Shown here: positions 25,544-39,642 of the stretch, one piece after another
Position numbering within the stretch: position 1 is the first letter of the stretch
Layout: each line of letters starts with the position of its first letter
Source of the DNA: Cardinalis cardinalis
Taxonomy: Eukaryota; Chordata; Aves; Passeriformes; Cardinalidae
Direction: 5' to 3'
Assembly: GCA_014549065.1 (NCBI GenBank)
Contig: JACDOX010000016.1
Location: 6,249,757-6,313,756 of the forward strand
DNA length: 64,000 nucleotides
Translations under genes and position numbers: made by a program
Notes under the pieces: generated by a model
What the model was told of the DNA's origin: nothing
The model's database searches: none
The model's input: only the letters and a program-made list of their open reading frames with translations

Positions 25544-28500
25544 CTGGGAGAGATGGAAGGANGGAAATGAAGAATCATGTTGGCAAGACTGAGCTCCTTG
25601 GGCTTAGCTGGCTTGGAGGTATAATGACACCCTGTAGCTGATTAGGGCTAACAGATCAAAAAAGTCAAGGTAGCTCGGAGAGAGATACATTGCCCCCTGA
25701 ACAAAGACCAAACCACAAAATGTTTGGGGAGGGAGAAGCAAATTTCAGACACTCATTTACTGATTGCTGAGTAACTGGCAGCCTCAGAATGAGCAACGGT
25801 GTGTGCCCATCCCAGCCCCAGCTCCTGTTCTGTGCTGGGTTTATCCGCCCGTGTGCTGCTCTGCTACCGAGCCAGAGGGAGGAAGGGAAATCCCAGCTCA
25901 TCCATCTTGGCCAACAGATGCCAAAGGAGCCTCTCCTCTTCACACAAATCCTCAACATTGTTTTNTTTTTTTTTTTTTTTTNACACTAAGTGCTGCTAGG
26001 AAGGGCTGGCAGTTGCTTATTACAAGTTTTCAGCAAGGCAGGAGTGTGCTTTTCACAGTGGCAATGGCAGGTCTACAATACAGGAGACCATGCCATTCTA
26101 GTGGCTGCCAACAGAGATGCTCAAACAAGGGATATAAACAGTAATTACAAAATCTTTTATGAATCAATAATCAAATATTCAAAATTTGGTTTCCCATTTC
26201 CTAAAAGACAGCAAATACAAATATGGGCAGTAAGCTGAAAAAAATCACTGGTTAACTGCCTGTCACCCATCTGTATTTTTTTCTGGTTTCCCTGTTCTGA
26301 GACTGAGCAAAACCTAACAGCCTCTAGCTCAGCATACAAGCTTTGTAAACCTTGAAATGTTGAGGAATGTGTTACTTCCCCTTCTCGCTCTTCCCCACCA
26401 GTAACATTTAAGCCACCCTCAGATCTCAAAGCCACCTCCAGACTGTCAAGAATTTGTATCCTGGACTACCGGTTAAACTTTCCTGCTTGGTCAACAGAAG
26501 GCAGTAATGCCAACTGCATTTCTCCAAAGTCTAGAAATCCCAAAGATTTATATAAGGGCTTCAATCCAAGTTGTGGGTACCTCAAATTTATGCCTCATAT
26601 TCCTTGCCAGTTCCCTGTCCACAGCTTTCCTTGCAGAATAGGAATGAAGCAGGCAGCAGCTAAATCTAGTTCAAATTTAGCAACCTTGTGGTGGAAGACT
26701 GCTAATGTCCATCAGCTTGATGATCGAGACATGCTTCCTCCTCACCCAGGACAATTTAATGCATTTTGAATAATGTAATGCTTAACAACCAGCCTCCAAA
26801 CACTTCACAGGGAGTAAGCCCTGCCTGCACTCAGATTAACATGCTCAGCTGGTGCTGCTACAGTGGATAGAGAGGAGCACNAAGGGCAGCATTTTATTTT
26901 ATCCTTCCTGATGAACTGAAAACCAACTGAAAATGCAAACCAATTAAAATCAGCCCATCTGACAAAAGGAAATCAAGGAGACAACAATCAAGAGGGGNTG
27001 GCTGGGTGGTGGGTGGGTGAAAAACAAGTCAGAGAGAGCATCTCCTAACTAAAGAGGGACTTTACAGCTTTGTTNGCCCAGNATCAGGACAAAGAGGGAT
27101 GTAACCNGGGTCTNGAATGGGTCTTACACAGCTGAAAGAAGGAATCTGNATTATCCNGACCTTCCCCTGCAACAGCAAACACTGAATAGCCTGAGATAAG
27201 GATGGTGGCCCTGAATTTGAGTGGGGAGTGTGGTAGCTCAGCCCCTGCCGGGAGTGCTAAGCCTCAGCTGACTGCAGGACCATGGATCCTGCCCAAGGAG
27301 GGAATCTCACTGGGGCTCAGGGCCAGGCTCCCACGGGCTGGCAGCCANAACACCCTGATGGCCACACCCTGATAATCACTGCTGCTGGAGGTGCCCTCTG
27401 TGAGCACACCGAGTTGGTGCTCCTGCTTTTCCAACAATCCACTTAATGCATGTGGGCATTTCCTCATCTCCTGCCCTGCTGGGAGCTGCCCAGGGCACTG
27501 CATGGCTCCCAAGAACCTGCCAGAGGGGCTGTGGGGATTCCAGGGATACCAGAAGTGGTGTCTCCCTGTGCCCTGAGGGTGGCAGAGCAGCTGTGACAGC
27601 GGTGCACCTATGCAGGTGGCAATGCAGTGTCCCAGGAACTGCCCCTGGCCAGCCTGCCAGCCCTTCTTGTGCAGCTCTCTTGGGCACAAAGGGAACACAG
27701 AACAGCCCAGACAGAGACTGCAGGAGCAGTGGCACTCCTGGCATGTCTTAGTTTCAAGGTTCTCTTCCTTACAACCTTCATCTTCTTTTAACATAAANAA
27801 TACAAACACACCTGGCCATTTATATTTTCAAACAGGCACCCAAGGGACAAAAGGAAGGTAGAAAACCATCTTTACTCTTTATACCTNTCAGCAAGCTGAA
27901 GTTGTGTGCCTTCCAAATTGTGCAAGCACTACATACGCTTTTGCTTGTTTTCCTCTGCAGAGTGTGCCTTTAATTACCCAGATAAACCAGAATTTCTTTT
28001 CCTTTCAATCTTTTAACTCACATGTGAATACCTGTCTGTCATAAGTTCTTTCATACTCTTTCCACCTGGCCTGACCACCTGAAAGCAATGGCCAGTACAT
28101 CTGTGCATTGTTAATAATCACAGTTATCTGGTGAGTGCCAACAGCTTGCACAGGGCTGCACATGGTCCACAAAGCATGTTCCCTCCTCCAAGGGCAAAGG
28201 GTGAAAATCATCATTCATGCTTCAGAAAACCAAATTCTACAACTNAAAACCTGATCTCTTTTCAACTTCAACAAATAGCCTAAGCTTTATAGTCTGTTGC
28301 CTTCATTTAACTCTTCTGGATGATNTAGTTAAAAATCAGCTCCCATTTCTATATGGTCATTGCCCATCTCTTCTTGGATAAATTACCAAATTACCTAAAT
28401 AAGAATAACAATCTGATCTAGTGTAGAAGTAGACAAAAATTCCAGCTAGAAAAAAACAAAGCATGTGTTGACTGGAAAAGGTTAATCTAAATTGCATCAG

Positions 28501-31500
28501 GCATGGATTGGTTCTGGAGCACAGTCTGGCTGAGGATCTCAGGAGTCCAGAGAGAGAGGACCAGGGATGTGATGGGCTCTGGCCACTGAGTCCTGCTTGG
28601 TTAGTGCTGATTTTTGCAGCCATTCACCCAAATTCCNAATAAGGTGGAAGTAATTACCTGTGATGAAGCTTCTTGGAGAAAGGGCCAGTGCCACCAGAAG
28701 AGCTGTGACACCTGCACACATGCTCAGCAACGCTCGAGGGCATTTTCTGCTCCTAGAGCCATATTTTAAACCTGCTCAATGCCATGAAACAACCAGTTGA
28801 TTAGAGCTGGTCAAAGATTCAACAGGATGAAATGACAGATGGTATTTTTAGTAAATATTTTTTCCAATTTTCCAATTGCCTCAACAAAACCAAACCACCC
28901 CAGAAGACCCTAAAAGACTTTCAGAAAAGAAAAATGTCTTTCCTAACTATAAAGCTCCAAATTCTGTGTTGAAAGAACATTCTTACCCATCTGTCCCCCT
29001 CTGCAGACATTCACACTGCCTCTCCCAGCCCCCCTAGGAGTCTGACACCCATAAAAGGGGCCAGACAGCAGAAGCAACCACAGAGAAAGGATTTATACTC
29101 CTAAGGAAGGCAAGGTCTGACAGATCTGCACTGTTGCTAGAGTTCAGNGGCAGTAAAACATTCTCCCTGTCAATAAAGTGTTACTTTTAAAGAGATCCTT
29201 AGGAAAAAAAAAACTTAAAAGCAAAGATTTAAGCCAATTCAAAGCCCATAACTGTAGTAACTCCCTATGCTCTGCAACTCCTATTTCTTTGATATTGCAA
29301 TCCAGAAGTCCGCCACACACATTTCCTTGGGATTTCAAGGGGATATTATTATAATTTTTTTCTTAAAAGCAACATTTTCAGTGTTTCATCTAGGCCCTGA
29401 GACACATTAAAGCGTCTTCATTATCGCAGCCTTACTGCAGATATAAATAGAACTGGCCTTTGCTCTGTCAATAATGCTGGCTTTTTTTTTTTTCTTTATT
29501 TGGATATGTTTATGCAGAAATATAAGCCACAAACACCCCAGCCAAGGGTGCAGGCAGCTCCTTCCATGTCAGCAGAGCCAGCAGCTCTCGTGCCAAGGAC
29601 TCACTTCACTTGGCCTGTTACTAATCAGCACCTAAATACACATTTCTTCTGGGTAGCAATGCACTCATTTGAAAAGAAGATGCCAATTCCATCAGTCCAC
29701 AATTTTAACACTGTCTTTCATTCTAATTCTCCTAGTTTTGCTGTGTGGTTGCCTCCAGCAGTGAAATGAAAAATCAGCCAGAGTGTGTGGTAGCATCCCA
29801 AAGTATGGCCAGTCAGGGCTGGGTGAGTGACACGGGCATGGGAAGGAGGCAGGTTTGCCTCTCAGTTGCAGCTATTTCTTCAATCCAGCAACCACAAATG
29901 TGGCTCCAGCTGGGCTAGACCTGGTGCCTTGGTTTCACTTCTGCACATTTCCAATCACCTAGAGATACCTAGCAGACCCCAGCACACCTCGGACAATTCC
30001 TTGACATTGGTTAAATTTAGCTCTAAAATATGAAGCCTTCTCCCAACGACTGAATTCCCTTCCCCCTCTGCAGACATCTGTCTCACACTTCTGCTAAAAG
30101 TGACATTGTGTCACCTCCTCCACTGCTGAGTAGGGGTGAAGTTGCTGTATTTGAAGGAAGCAAGCTTCTCCTTTCTAGTTAAAGTATGTTACAGAGATGC
30201 CCTTTACCTATTTTAGAACATTCAGTTCTCCCTACCACCTCCTCCACAACTTGAAGGTCTTCTTCAAAATGTCTCCTTGTGCACCCTGTNGGGATATTTT
30301 ATTAAAAATTATTAAAATGGTCCTTAATTTCTTATGACAGGGACCAGGAAGTGATTTCCAAGCAGCCAAGCGCAAATTGTTCTCCTATAGGTGAGAGCTG
30401 TTGATGATCCAGTCATGAGCTGCATATAATCAAATAAATGCTATTTTAAAAATCCAGTTATATATTCTATATACTCGGTTTTATACTTCAAGAAATTTCA
30501 GATTATACTGATTTTTTTACCTCTGCCTTCAAAACTAAGAGTGATAAACAAAGTGTAGCAAAATAAAAAAGCATGTGGAGGATCCTGACTGCAGCACACG
30601 CATAAAGGTAGGCAGAGACATCAATAAAGGTCCTAAAGCAGCAGACTTACCACTCTCCTCTGCTGCACAGGCCCTATGACCACATTATAGCTCTGTAACA
30701 AGGGAGATTTACAGCCCTTCAGTCAGACAGATGTTGCTGATACAAAACACAACGGTCCACACTAAAATCAGTGCAGGTCTTTAATGTGAATAATACATGT
30801 TGCCTTTCTACAGGTCACACCTCACTTTGTATGGAGGCACACCTCACTGGAATGAACTTGGGCAGTTAAGTGTGAACCACAGCTTCATTATCATCACTCA
30901 TTGCTTTTCCTCCACGTGTGCAATTAGCTCTTCTGCAGCAGCTAATGAGTCCAGGAGCTTATGAACCACTTAAAAGCAAGCTACTAAACAGGAATGAAAA
31001 AACTGCCAAGAGACTGCCCTGGTACTGCTCTGCTGCCTGGCCTGGGTTCCACTGATACCCACAGGGTTTGGGCAGTTGCTTAACTGAACTTCTACTATGG
31101 CAAATTGCAATGGAGTGGCACCACTGTGTTTGCTGTTTGGATTTGGCTTTGATTTGGTGCCTTTCCATTCCCTCCANGCCTGATGCTGAGTAATCCCTGG
31201 CAGAGCTGCCTCTGGGGGAAAGTGAGGGACACTGGTGGGAGCCCTCAGCCTAATCTCAGCCCTGGAGCACACNGAGGCCAGCCTAATGATGATGCTACAT
31301 AAGAACGTGATAAATATTATTAGTAAGGTCCCTCTGCCTGAGATTTCCCTGAGAAGGTAAAAATAGGTCTAATGAAGGCCAGAGGGCACCATTAGTCCCC
31401 TTTCCCCAGAGAGGACACGAAAGCAGAGATGCCATTTACTGAAGGTCATAGGGCAGAGTCTAATAGATCAATGTCACAGCTTTTAGCCAGAGATAACTTG

Positions 31501-32678
31501 TGATGCCAGCAATTTACTTACCTATATGGACAGAAAAATCAATCCCATCATTACATGAACCTCTTGCTTTTATTACATTCTCGGCAGAAGAAAGTAGGTC
31601 AGGGCATTTCTCTTCCAGCAAGGCCAAACCCCAAGTCCACCAATCTTTACCCACAATTTATGAATTTGTGGGATGCCACAGAAAAGCAAGGTTCANGCAT
31701 GCACATGTAAACTAGTCTGTATGTTTGTAGGAACACACAAATCTTTGAGAGGGTATGCACACATGTAAAAGAAATGGTGGCCTGGTGTCTAATAATATTT
31801 TGCAGCCAAGCATATGATGGGAGACATTGTCATGTGGGTTTATTGCTCAAATGATAACTTTGGCTTTAGAAATGGCATTTTTCTTTAACAGTTGGGGCAA
31901 ACGAAGCCCAGAGAGCAGAAAGATTAGGCCTGCAAACCCCTGGGCTGCTGCTTTTCTCTAGAATCTTCTATGCCAAGATGCAGACTACCCCTGCATGGGG
32001 CTGAGGGATGGGGAGTCCAGCAGCAGGCTGGTGGAGGTGGTGATGGTGGGGAAGGACAGTCCACAGCAGTGCTGCTCACCCAAACAGCTGGGGAAGCAGC
32101 TTCATAAAGCCCCTCCAGGCTTCAGCATCATTAGGTTTTGACACAGACATTGGCCTGATTACAAAAAGAAATGTCTTACAGAAATACTACAACATTTCAG
32201 GAGGTGTGTTTTGAGACTTTCTCTCTGTATATCATGGTCCNTTTCAAAGTGTGACCTTTGGCAGCAGGGGGGTGATGTGCTGTAGCTGCTTTTTAACAGG
32301 CAGCTCTTCTGCAGCGAGCTCTGCTCGCACAGACAAGCAGAGTCGCTCCGGCTGCAGCCAGACGCTGCTGACACGTCAGTAACAGTCGGAGCAGCAGAAT
32401 GTAAATCAAGATTTTAAGATGCCCTTTCCTGGCACAACACTGAACTTCAGACTATATTCATCTCCTCACTTTATTGCTGCCTTTACTCCTCCTTGTTGCA
32501 ATGCTGATTGGGAAATTAAAATCAAAGTCTTTTCCAGAGACAAGCTGCCTTTGTAAATCCTCTGTGACTCAGGGACAGAGCCAGTGCTCAGGCAGTGCTC
32601 GCCCTGGGGAAGCAGTGCTGGGGGTGACAGGGGCAGGGTGGCACATACCAGGGATCTGGACAGCTGTGCTGGGTAAGC

Positions 32679-32713
32679 CTGTCTGTCTGTCTGTCTGTCT
32701 GCCTGCCTGCCTG
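32679..32713. repeat. CTGT/CCTG microsatellite
   Basis: Five or more CTGT units grade into CCTG units on the plus strand. It is a compound tetranucleotide repeat in intron 12. Confidence 0.9.
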
Positions 32714-33344
32714 GGGAGCAGGAGCAGCACACACTCGAGCTGGCTGGAGGAAGGCTTACATCAGCCTTCAGGCTAAGGGGCATCTTTCCAGCAGTGACAT
32801 ATTCAGCAGAGTTGTCTTGTCTGGGCAACTGAGCAGCACAACCAGCCCTGCTCTGGATTTGGCCCGTAATAAATTAACAGAGAACGGCATTTCCAGCACA
32901 TGATCTGAACACTGTCAGGTCTAATGAGTTTTCAGCTCCANACAGAAAAGGCCAATATACAGGCAATGATGGAGAAATCCCAGTGGACTGCAAGAGGGGA
33001 TGTTTCATATTCACATCATTAGAGTTTCTAAAACCTTCATGTATTTCCTAATTATGCAAAAGTAACAGTAGCAGTGCTGTGAGTCATTTATCAGCACCCA
33101 TGTATTTTAAATGAATCTCTAATAAGCATGTACTAATGTGACACAGCAGCATTACATAAAGTAGTAGAGACTTGAAAAACCAGGGTCCTCGCTGTCTTGG
33201 GCAATGTCATCATCATTATCATAGAGCTTCTCTCCAAAAAGTAGAGCATTCAAACAGCAAGTGATTTTCCCCCCAGGCACTCTCTGCTTGCCTCTGTGGN
33301 ACAGACACAGTTACAGTGTTAACCCACTGTGAGCTGCTGTGTCT

Positions 33345-33410
33345 GGCTTCCCACAGGCTGCAGCCCCTCTGTGTCCAGGTTCCCACAGGCTGCAGCCTCT
33401 CTCACTACCT
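33345..33410. repeat. Imperfect tandem duplication, period about 32 bp
   Basis: The motif CCCACAGGCTGCAGCC occurs twice, 32 bp apart, inside two similar units. It is intronic. Confidence 0.6.
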
Positions 33411-36400
33411 GGTCCCCAGAACCCACAGCCCTGCTCCTACAGAAGGTGACTACTGGGTGGTATGGAGACAGAGGTGAGCTGGAAAGCCTAAACCACAAAC
33501 ACAAGAGCTATAGACAAATGCCATCTGTTATTGAAGATAAATGAGGAGATTTATTCAAATATTTGTTACTAAGNGTTGACTGAAAGCTTTGCTAAATCTT
33601 GACTTGCCTGCTGAAATCAGTAAAGTGGTTCAGCCACCTTAAGCCCAGCTCCATTCAAATGCTTCCTTTCCAAGAAGTAGATGATGGATGAGCTGTTAAT
33701 TTTAGTTCCTGTAAGGATACATTTTCCTCTCCAATCTACAGGTCTAAAGACATTAGATCATTTCATGGGAAACCATTTCTTTTGCAATTATGTCACATTT
33801 GATTTCCTGTTGCCTTTAAAACTGCCTGTTGGCCATGTGGCAGAAAGGAGGTTCAAGAGATGAACCAACCCCACCAGCAGACCATCTATCATTCATGCAA
33901 TGGAGAGGCTCTGATCTCTCTGCATGCATANAGTCACCTTTTAATATTTGTACATGCTCCCACCTATATCAAACAGGGGAAGAGAGAGAAAATATATAGG
34001 TGAATAAAATTTTCACACCTTCTGTGTTTAAAAACAGTTAAACTACAGTACTTTTTATGATTAACAACTGCCACATNGAATATCTCAGATCTATAAAACT
34101 CATCTTTGAAGCTACCACTTTTCTGTGATGTTCTATTCTTTAATGTTCATAAATAAAATCACACTTCAATATTTTTGTCAGGAATTTTTTATGATGACTG
34201 TGTTGTTTAGCTCGATGTCAANTGCACAGAAACCTCCAAACTGCTAATCATAGTTTTATCCTAAGGCAAAAGCAGAGCATTTGTATGACTGCAGTGCTAA
34301 AAACAAGTCCTTCATCTTCACTAGCAAAATAAATTTTGAAATTAAAAATCAAAGAGTTTAACTACAGATGAAACCCTTAGTGCTGCGTGCACAGAGTTCA
34401 CAATGGTGTTTTTAANAGCCTCTAATGATGATCTCAATATCGTTTGATTGCACAGAATACATAAAAATCATATGGCAGCTAGGGGTGTAGAACCCAAGGC
34501 TTCTCCTTACCTAAACTGCTTGCTTGTGGAATTTATTTCCCTCTTGTCTTCACACAAGCTTATCATCANAGGAAAGCAATGAGCTCTTTAACTCATAACG
34601 GGTGTAACACACTGGTGCTTCCGCATGCATTACAGACATAATTCCTCGCTCTCTCCTGAGGCTCTGCCATGGAGCTGTGCTCCTCCTTGGATGCCTGAAT
34701 GGCATTGGCCTCACCTGCCACTGTCAAAGGCACCTGAATGGGGAACATTCTCTGCATGCTGCCAGCTGGGGGGGGCAAGTGGCACTTGGTTGTTTTGACC
34801 CAGGAGGGACCCACTGGTGCCACCACAGCCCCTCCTCACACAGCCCAACACAAGGCTCCACTGAACAGGAGGGGAGGTCTGAGTTACCCCATGTGCTTTT
34901 AGCTGAAGGTGTTTCTAAACCCTTTTGATGGGTTAAAGGAATGTTTTCTTTTAATTTCAATAGTATTTAGAGTTTGTTCTTTCATTGTTCTTTCAGATAA
35001 ATGTTCATTTTCTGTTTTGGTGTTAATCCGCCTGGTGTTCTTTTCTTTGCTTTCCAACAAATTGTTTTCTATGTTACCTTTAGTTTTACCAGCTCAATAA
35101 TTTGGTACTTAAGTTTCTTTTCAAGAGATACCTCGCCAATATCCTCCCCATTTACTGCTTTTTCTGGTAGCTGTTTGCATGCACCTCTCCTCAGTATGGG
35201 CAACCAGAAATGCAAAGCCTCTTGCCAGCACATCTCATGCTTTTCTATCTGTCCCTGATGAACTATTCTGATTTCAGAATAGTTTCAAAATGGGAAGCAT
35301 CTTAAGGGGCTATCCTTAGCATGACTTCCTGTGTCTTAAAAACTGTGAGTTTGTACATATTTTGTGTATAGACAAAGTCCAGAAAGGACTCACATCTAAA
35401 TTTGGTTTGCGAAGAACCACTTTTTGTGGAAAACCAACTCTAAGAGCTGGAACAAACATCATGCCCAAAGGACCTTTGGTCTTTCTACTGAAATTCCTAA
35501 CAGATCTGTCAACTAATGACATTTACAGGAGGAAAAATCAGGAACTGACTTCAGGGCAAGTCATTCCATCTGAGTGAGGCACAGGAAAGCCACTCGGTAG
35601 CTGAGTTGTTTGGTTGGGGACANCCTTAAACTTGTGCTGAGAAATATACAAAGAAAAATTTCTACAATAAAGTAACATTCATTGGAGATCCTCTTTTCTC
35701 CTTAATTTTGTGAACAGTGATTAACTACATAAGTTCCCAGTGAAGTGTACTAGCAGGTCAGCTGTGTTTGTCAATGATCAAACATACACTTGGTAAGGTA
35801 TTTTGCAGAAGCCTCTTAACAGAGATATCTGCTATCAATTAAAAGAAACAACCATAAATTNAAGGGCAATATATATTTCTAAATGTCTACAAACATGTCC
35901 TGCTGAAGTTTAAATACAGCCAAGTTTAGACAAGAATCACTAATTGATTGTAAAGGTCATGCCTTTTGAATATATGCATATTGGAGGTGAAGTATTAGAG
36001 TGTGGTATTATACTTAGGCTCAGTGCTAAATTTGGATTAAATGGCATTATATTGATTTGATAAGCTGCTCAGATATGCTGAAACTTTAATTGAATGTATG
36101 AGAAGATGTTAATTCTAACAGCTAGACCTTTAAAAGTAGCTTAGGGATTTGAAACTTCTTTCTCACACAGGCCTTCACCAACCTTCAAGAAAGAAAAAGA
36201 GGAATTTTGGAGTCCTTAATCTGAGTCCATGTGTTAATAAATATCTCAGGAGAGGTTCTTTCTTTTCAATATGGATGAGTGCCCTTTGAAAGCCAAAAGG
36301 GAATTGATGTAATCTATTGATTGCCATTTAAACACCTTTATAAGCTAATTAGTGCAAAATGTAAGATGTTTCTGAGCAGAAACAAGCAACAACCATGAGA

Positions 36401-36530
36401 ATACAGGAAGGTTCCTCTGAATCTTAGATATACTGGGAGGACAAATGCCCTTATGCAGAGAATCACCAACAAGTGAGGAGTGTAAACAGTGTCTGCTGTG
36501 AAACTGTTATAAAATACCAGCTCTGGCTGG

Positions 36531-36610
36531 AATTGTGAGAGCAGTGTTGGAACTGTGAGAGCAGTGCTGGCATTGTGAGAGCAGTGCTGGGACTGAGAGA
36601 GCAGTGTCAC
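36531..36610. repeat. 20-bp minisatellite, four units
   Basis: There are four head-to-tail 20-bp units with core TGTGAGAGCAGTGCTGG. The last unit has degenerated to end GTGTCAC. It is intronic. Confidence 0.9.
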
Positions 36611-38452
36611 GCCAAAGCAGCCGCTGTGCAAGCCTCAGGCAGCAGTGGTGTATCCAGCTTAACCCCATAGCTGGGACAGCCTCTGCCCAGGAGGCACTGC
36701 CACGTTTAGGGAAACTGCCAAGACTGGAAAATAGGTCATGAGCTGGAGTCTGCCCAGGTCTGAAGTGGCTCAAAGTCATTACCATCTGTTCATCTGAATT
36801 GAGAGGCTGGTATCAGTCCAGTTTCAGGTATTCACACTGTAAAAAAACCCTTCAAAAGTGATGCTGTCTGGAAATGGGGCTGGCAGAAGGGAGCCATGGC
36901 TTGGAGGAGTTCCTTCTAGCACATGNAGACAAGATGGTGGGGATCTCAAGCTCACTAACATGTTATCCCTTTATGATGTATCAGGAGGCAATTTTTCCTT
37001 TCAACTGTCAGTCTGGCACCTTCCACTGACCAACAGCAGTGATTAAGATCAGGATCTGGCTAGGATCTTTTAGAAACATTTTGGCTTTACAGCTCTAGAA
37101 AGAGATATACCCATACAAGCTTTTTANTGGGATCTTGGAGAGACTGTCCTGAACCTCCTGTGTGAAGCCACGGCCCAGCTATAAAGCAAAGTTACTCCCT
37201 TCTCACTGAATAAATGATCATGAGCCACTCAGCTAACTGCTGTTTAAACTAGCAAAATGCTGGGGGAAAATAGGTNGAGGATATTTCCCTTACACAGGGG
37301 ATAACCATCACCTTTGGCTTTTTCCAACTTGGAGCACTGTCACTTTCACTGCTGCCTTTGGTAGTAGAATGGAAAGAGATGCCAAGGGAGACCAAGTACC
37401 CCAAAACACAGAGGTGCAGTTTGTGCTGCAGGACCTTAGAAAAGCAAGAGTCCTCTAAGTTATTTAAAGTTTCAGCCCCTTTAATGTCTTATTAAGTAAC
37501 TAATAAAGACTGTACAACAAAGTATTTATGTGAACATANGCATTTGTTCTAAGGCAAAGCTTTTGCCCTTTTCTAATCAACTGAAAAAGACTCTAATTAC
37601 AACACTTTCATGGATGCCTCACTCTATTCAAATTAATTACTCTGCAAAAGTTAATACATCTGAAATTATGTTGTGTGCCTTGAGAATGCCAAAGAGAGAG
37701 AAGCATGCTTAGGGCTCATTCTTCTTCCCACTTGGCCCATACAGCCTTGTTCAACACTGCTGGGGCTCTGCTCTTGTCCANCCCCATCCAACTCCTGTCC
37801 TGGCCTGATGGAGCTGGCAGCTCCTGACAGATCAGCTCATTTACAACCCTGCTTTTCCCAGCACCAGCAGAGAGACACAGCTCATCTCAAGATTATTAGC
37901 AGCACAACAAAGCATTCATGCATTTACCAGACTTTGTATCCTTTCACATGAAACACTCATTCCTTTGATCTCTCTGTGAGAAGGAGTTTGCTTNCTGTGT
38001 CAAACTATTAAGGAAATAAAGGAACATCCCCATACAATTCCTCTTTCTATATGAACTGTAACAAGATAGTCAAAAGAAGGCATTTTTCCCCCTAAGATCA
38101 GTTTAGTGACTATAAACAGCACCAATATTTCTGAACAAGTTGTGCTACCTCTTTTGACAGGTTCACTCAATTCCTTATAGGCATAATAGTGCCTTGGGTT
38201 GATAATTAAGCAGAATAAAAATTTTNATACACTAATGTCACCCTTACAAGGTCAGTGTTTATCTCACAGGANTTTAACACAAACAGAAGCTGCTGTAATG
38301 TACCTGCTACCACAGTTTATTAAGAACCACTGAGTATCTCTTTTAATATAGACATTACAGGCAGAGTGCAAAAGCTTCATAAAATACTTCTGCATTCTCT
38401 TTCAGGTTTACATCAGATGTCTGTGTCATGCATTGAAATTTTAAGAAAATTC

Positions 38453-38496
38453 AAAGAGCCCTGAGTATTTCTCCAAAGAGCCCTCAGTATTTCATC
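38453..38496. repeat. 22-bp tandem duplication
   Basis: Two adjacent 22-bp units, both starting AAAGAGCCCT and continuing AGTATTTC, differ at only a few positions. It is intronic, with no evident function. Confidence 0.75.
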
Positions 38497-39443
38497 AGCC
38501 TACAGCAGCAAGGGTTTTTTTGTCTCCCTCCTTCCTCCTGCTTGCACCTGGCCAGTATGCATGACAGGCAGTAATTAGTCCTGCAGCACTGACCCCTCTT
38601 CTATACAAAAAAAATGTTGGTTTGAATGGCATCTGATTGGCACTGCTGAGAGAGAACCAAGAGCCCCCTGAAAGGCCTGAGCATTCCAGTTCACCCTCGG
38701 AAAGAAATAAGAGCTTTTCAGGACGACATTTTCAGAGACATAAAAGTGGACTGAGATCATATTTAGAGTTCCTAATGCCTCTCACAAACTGTCTGCAGTT
38801 CAGCCTGTGGCTTGGCAAGAGGAGAAAGGAAGGGTGATCTTAAATGAAAGTGNGCACCTGTCCCTACCCCCAAATGTTGCAAACCCTGCATCTCCCTAAC
38901 CAAGGTGAAAAACAACCAGAGTTNTAGGGAACAAAATTTATACCAGACTGTCAAATACAGCCACAGCCAGATGCTGGTGAGCACTGAAGACACAACAATG
39001 GCAGCAATCAATGCTCCACCAGGAATGAGCAGCACTCAGGCCTCCCATCCCCCTTCATTCTGGCAAGTGAGCACTGCCGTAGGACGGCATTACTGGCTGC
39101 CAGCTGGGCACACACAGCAAGTAGGTCAAGAGCATCACTCCTTGCAAGAGTTTTCTCTGTTAATGATTCTGCCAACCACTGCATTATTGCTCATCAGACC
39201 AAGGCTCTGAAACTGGTGTTACAAAACCCTTCCNGTGACAGAAGAGGTCGGGATTTCCATCTTGAGATGTTTCAGGTTAAGCAAAACCACCCATTTTTGA
39301 TAAAATGCCTTTTGATATTCTAATTTGCACTCAGGCCTGTCCTGATTGCACAAAGCATAGGATAGGATGGCTATTACAGCTGCATAAAATCAAACAACTG
39401 AAATCCATAAACTAGGCACTTAAAGGAGACTTAACAGACTTAC

Positions 39444-39642
39444 TCTAAAGAATTCTTTGGTTGAGCCTGAATCCAAAGTGCCATAGGCTATTTCAGTTTG
39501 TTTAGCCAGGTCCTCTGCACTCTCTATGGGTGAAACCATCCTTTCCACCGTAAGGAAGGCAGCGAGATTAGCAGTGTAGGAAGAGATAATGATGAGAGTG
39601 AAGAACCACCAGACTCCTCCGACAATTCGCCCTGAGAGAGAT
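39444..39642 (-). CDS. GRIA3: GRIA3 exon 12 (M3 gate, S2 start)
   Basis: This exon of 199 bp (1 nt completing the split arginine codon, then 66 codons) has acceptor CCATAG before ATC and donor AGA/GTAAGT. It encodes SLSGRIVGGVWWFFTL, the M3 helix and the family signature SYTANLAAFLTVERM, which forms the channel gate. S2 then begins with SPIESAEDLAKQTEIAYG. The DSGSTKEFFR segment provides the S and T that contact the glutamate gamma-carboxylate. The sequence matches mammalian GluA3 as I recall it throughout. It joins exon 13 in frame to give FFRRSKIAVYEKM. Confidence 0.97.

Larger units (their letters stand above)
25544..39443 (-). other. GRIA3 intron 12
   Basis: This 13,900-bp intron has donor GTAAGT and acceptor TCTCCCAG. 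It contains a 20-bp x 4 minisatellite (36531-36610), a CTGT/CCTG microsatellite (32679-32713), a 22-bp duplication (38453-38496), a duplicated motif with a period of about 32 bp near 33345-33410, and a small CpG cluster (32315-32388). I found no exon or gene in either orientation. Confidence 0.75.

Noticed and set aside
32159..32828. Minus-strand ORFs around the CTGT repeat
   Set aside because: Simple-repeat translation and chance frames only, with no homology visible.
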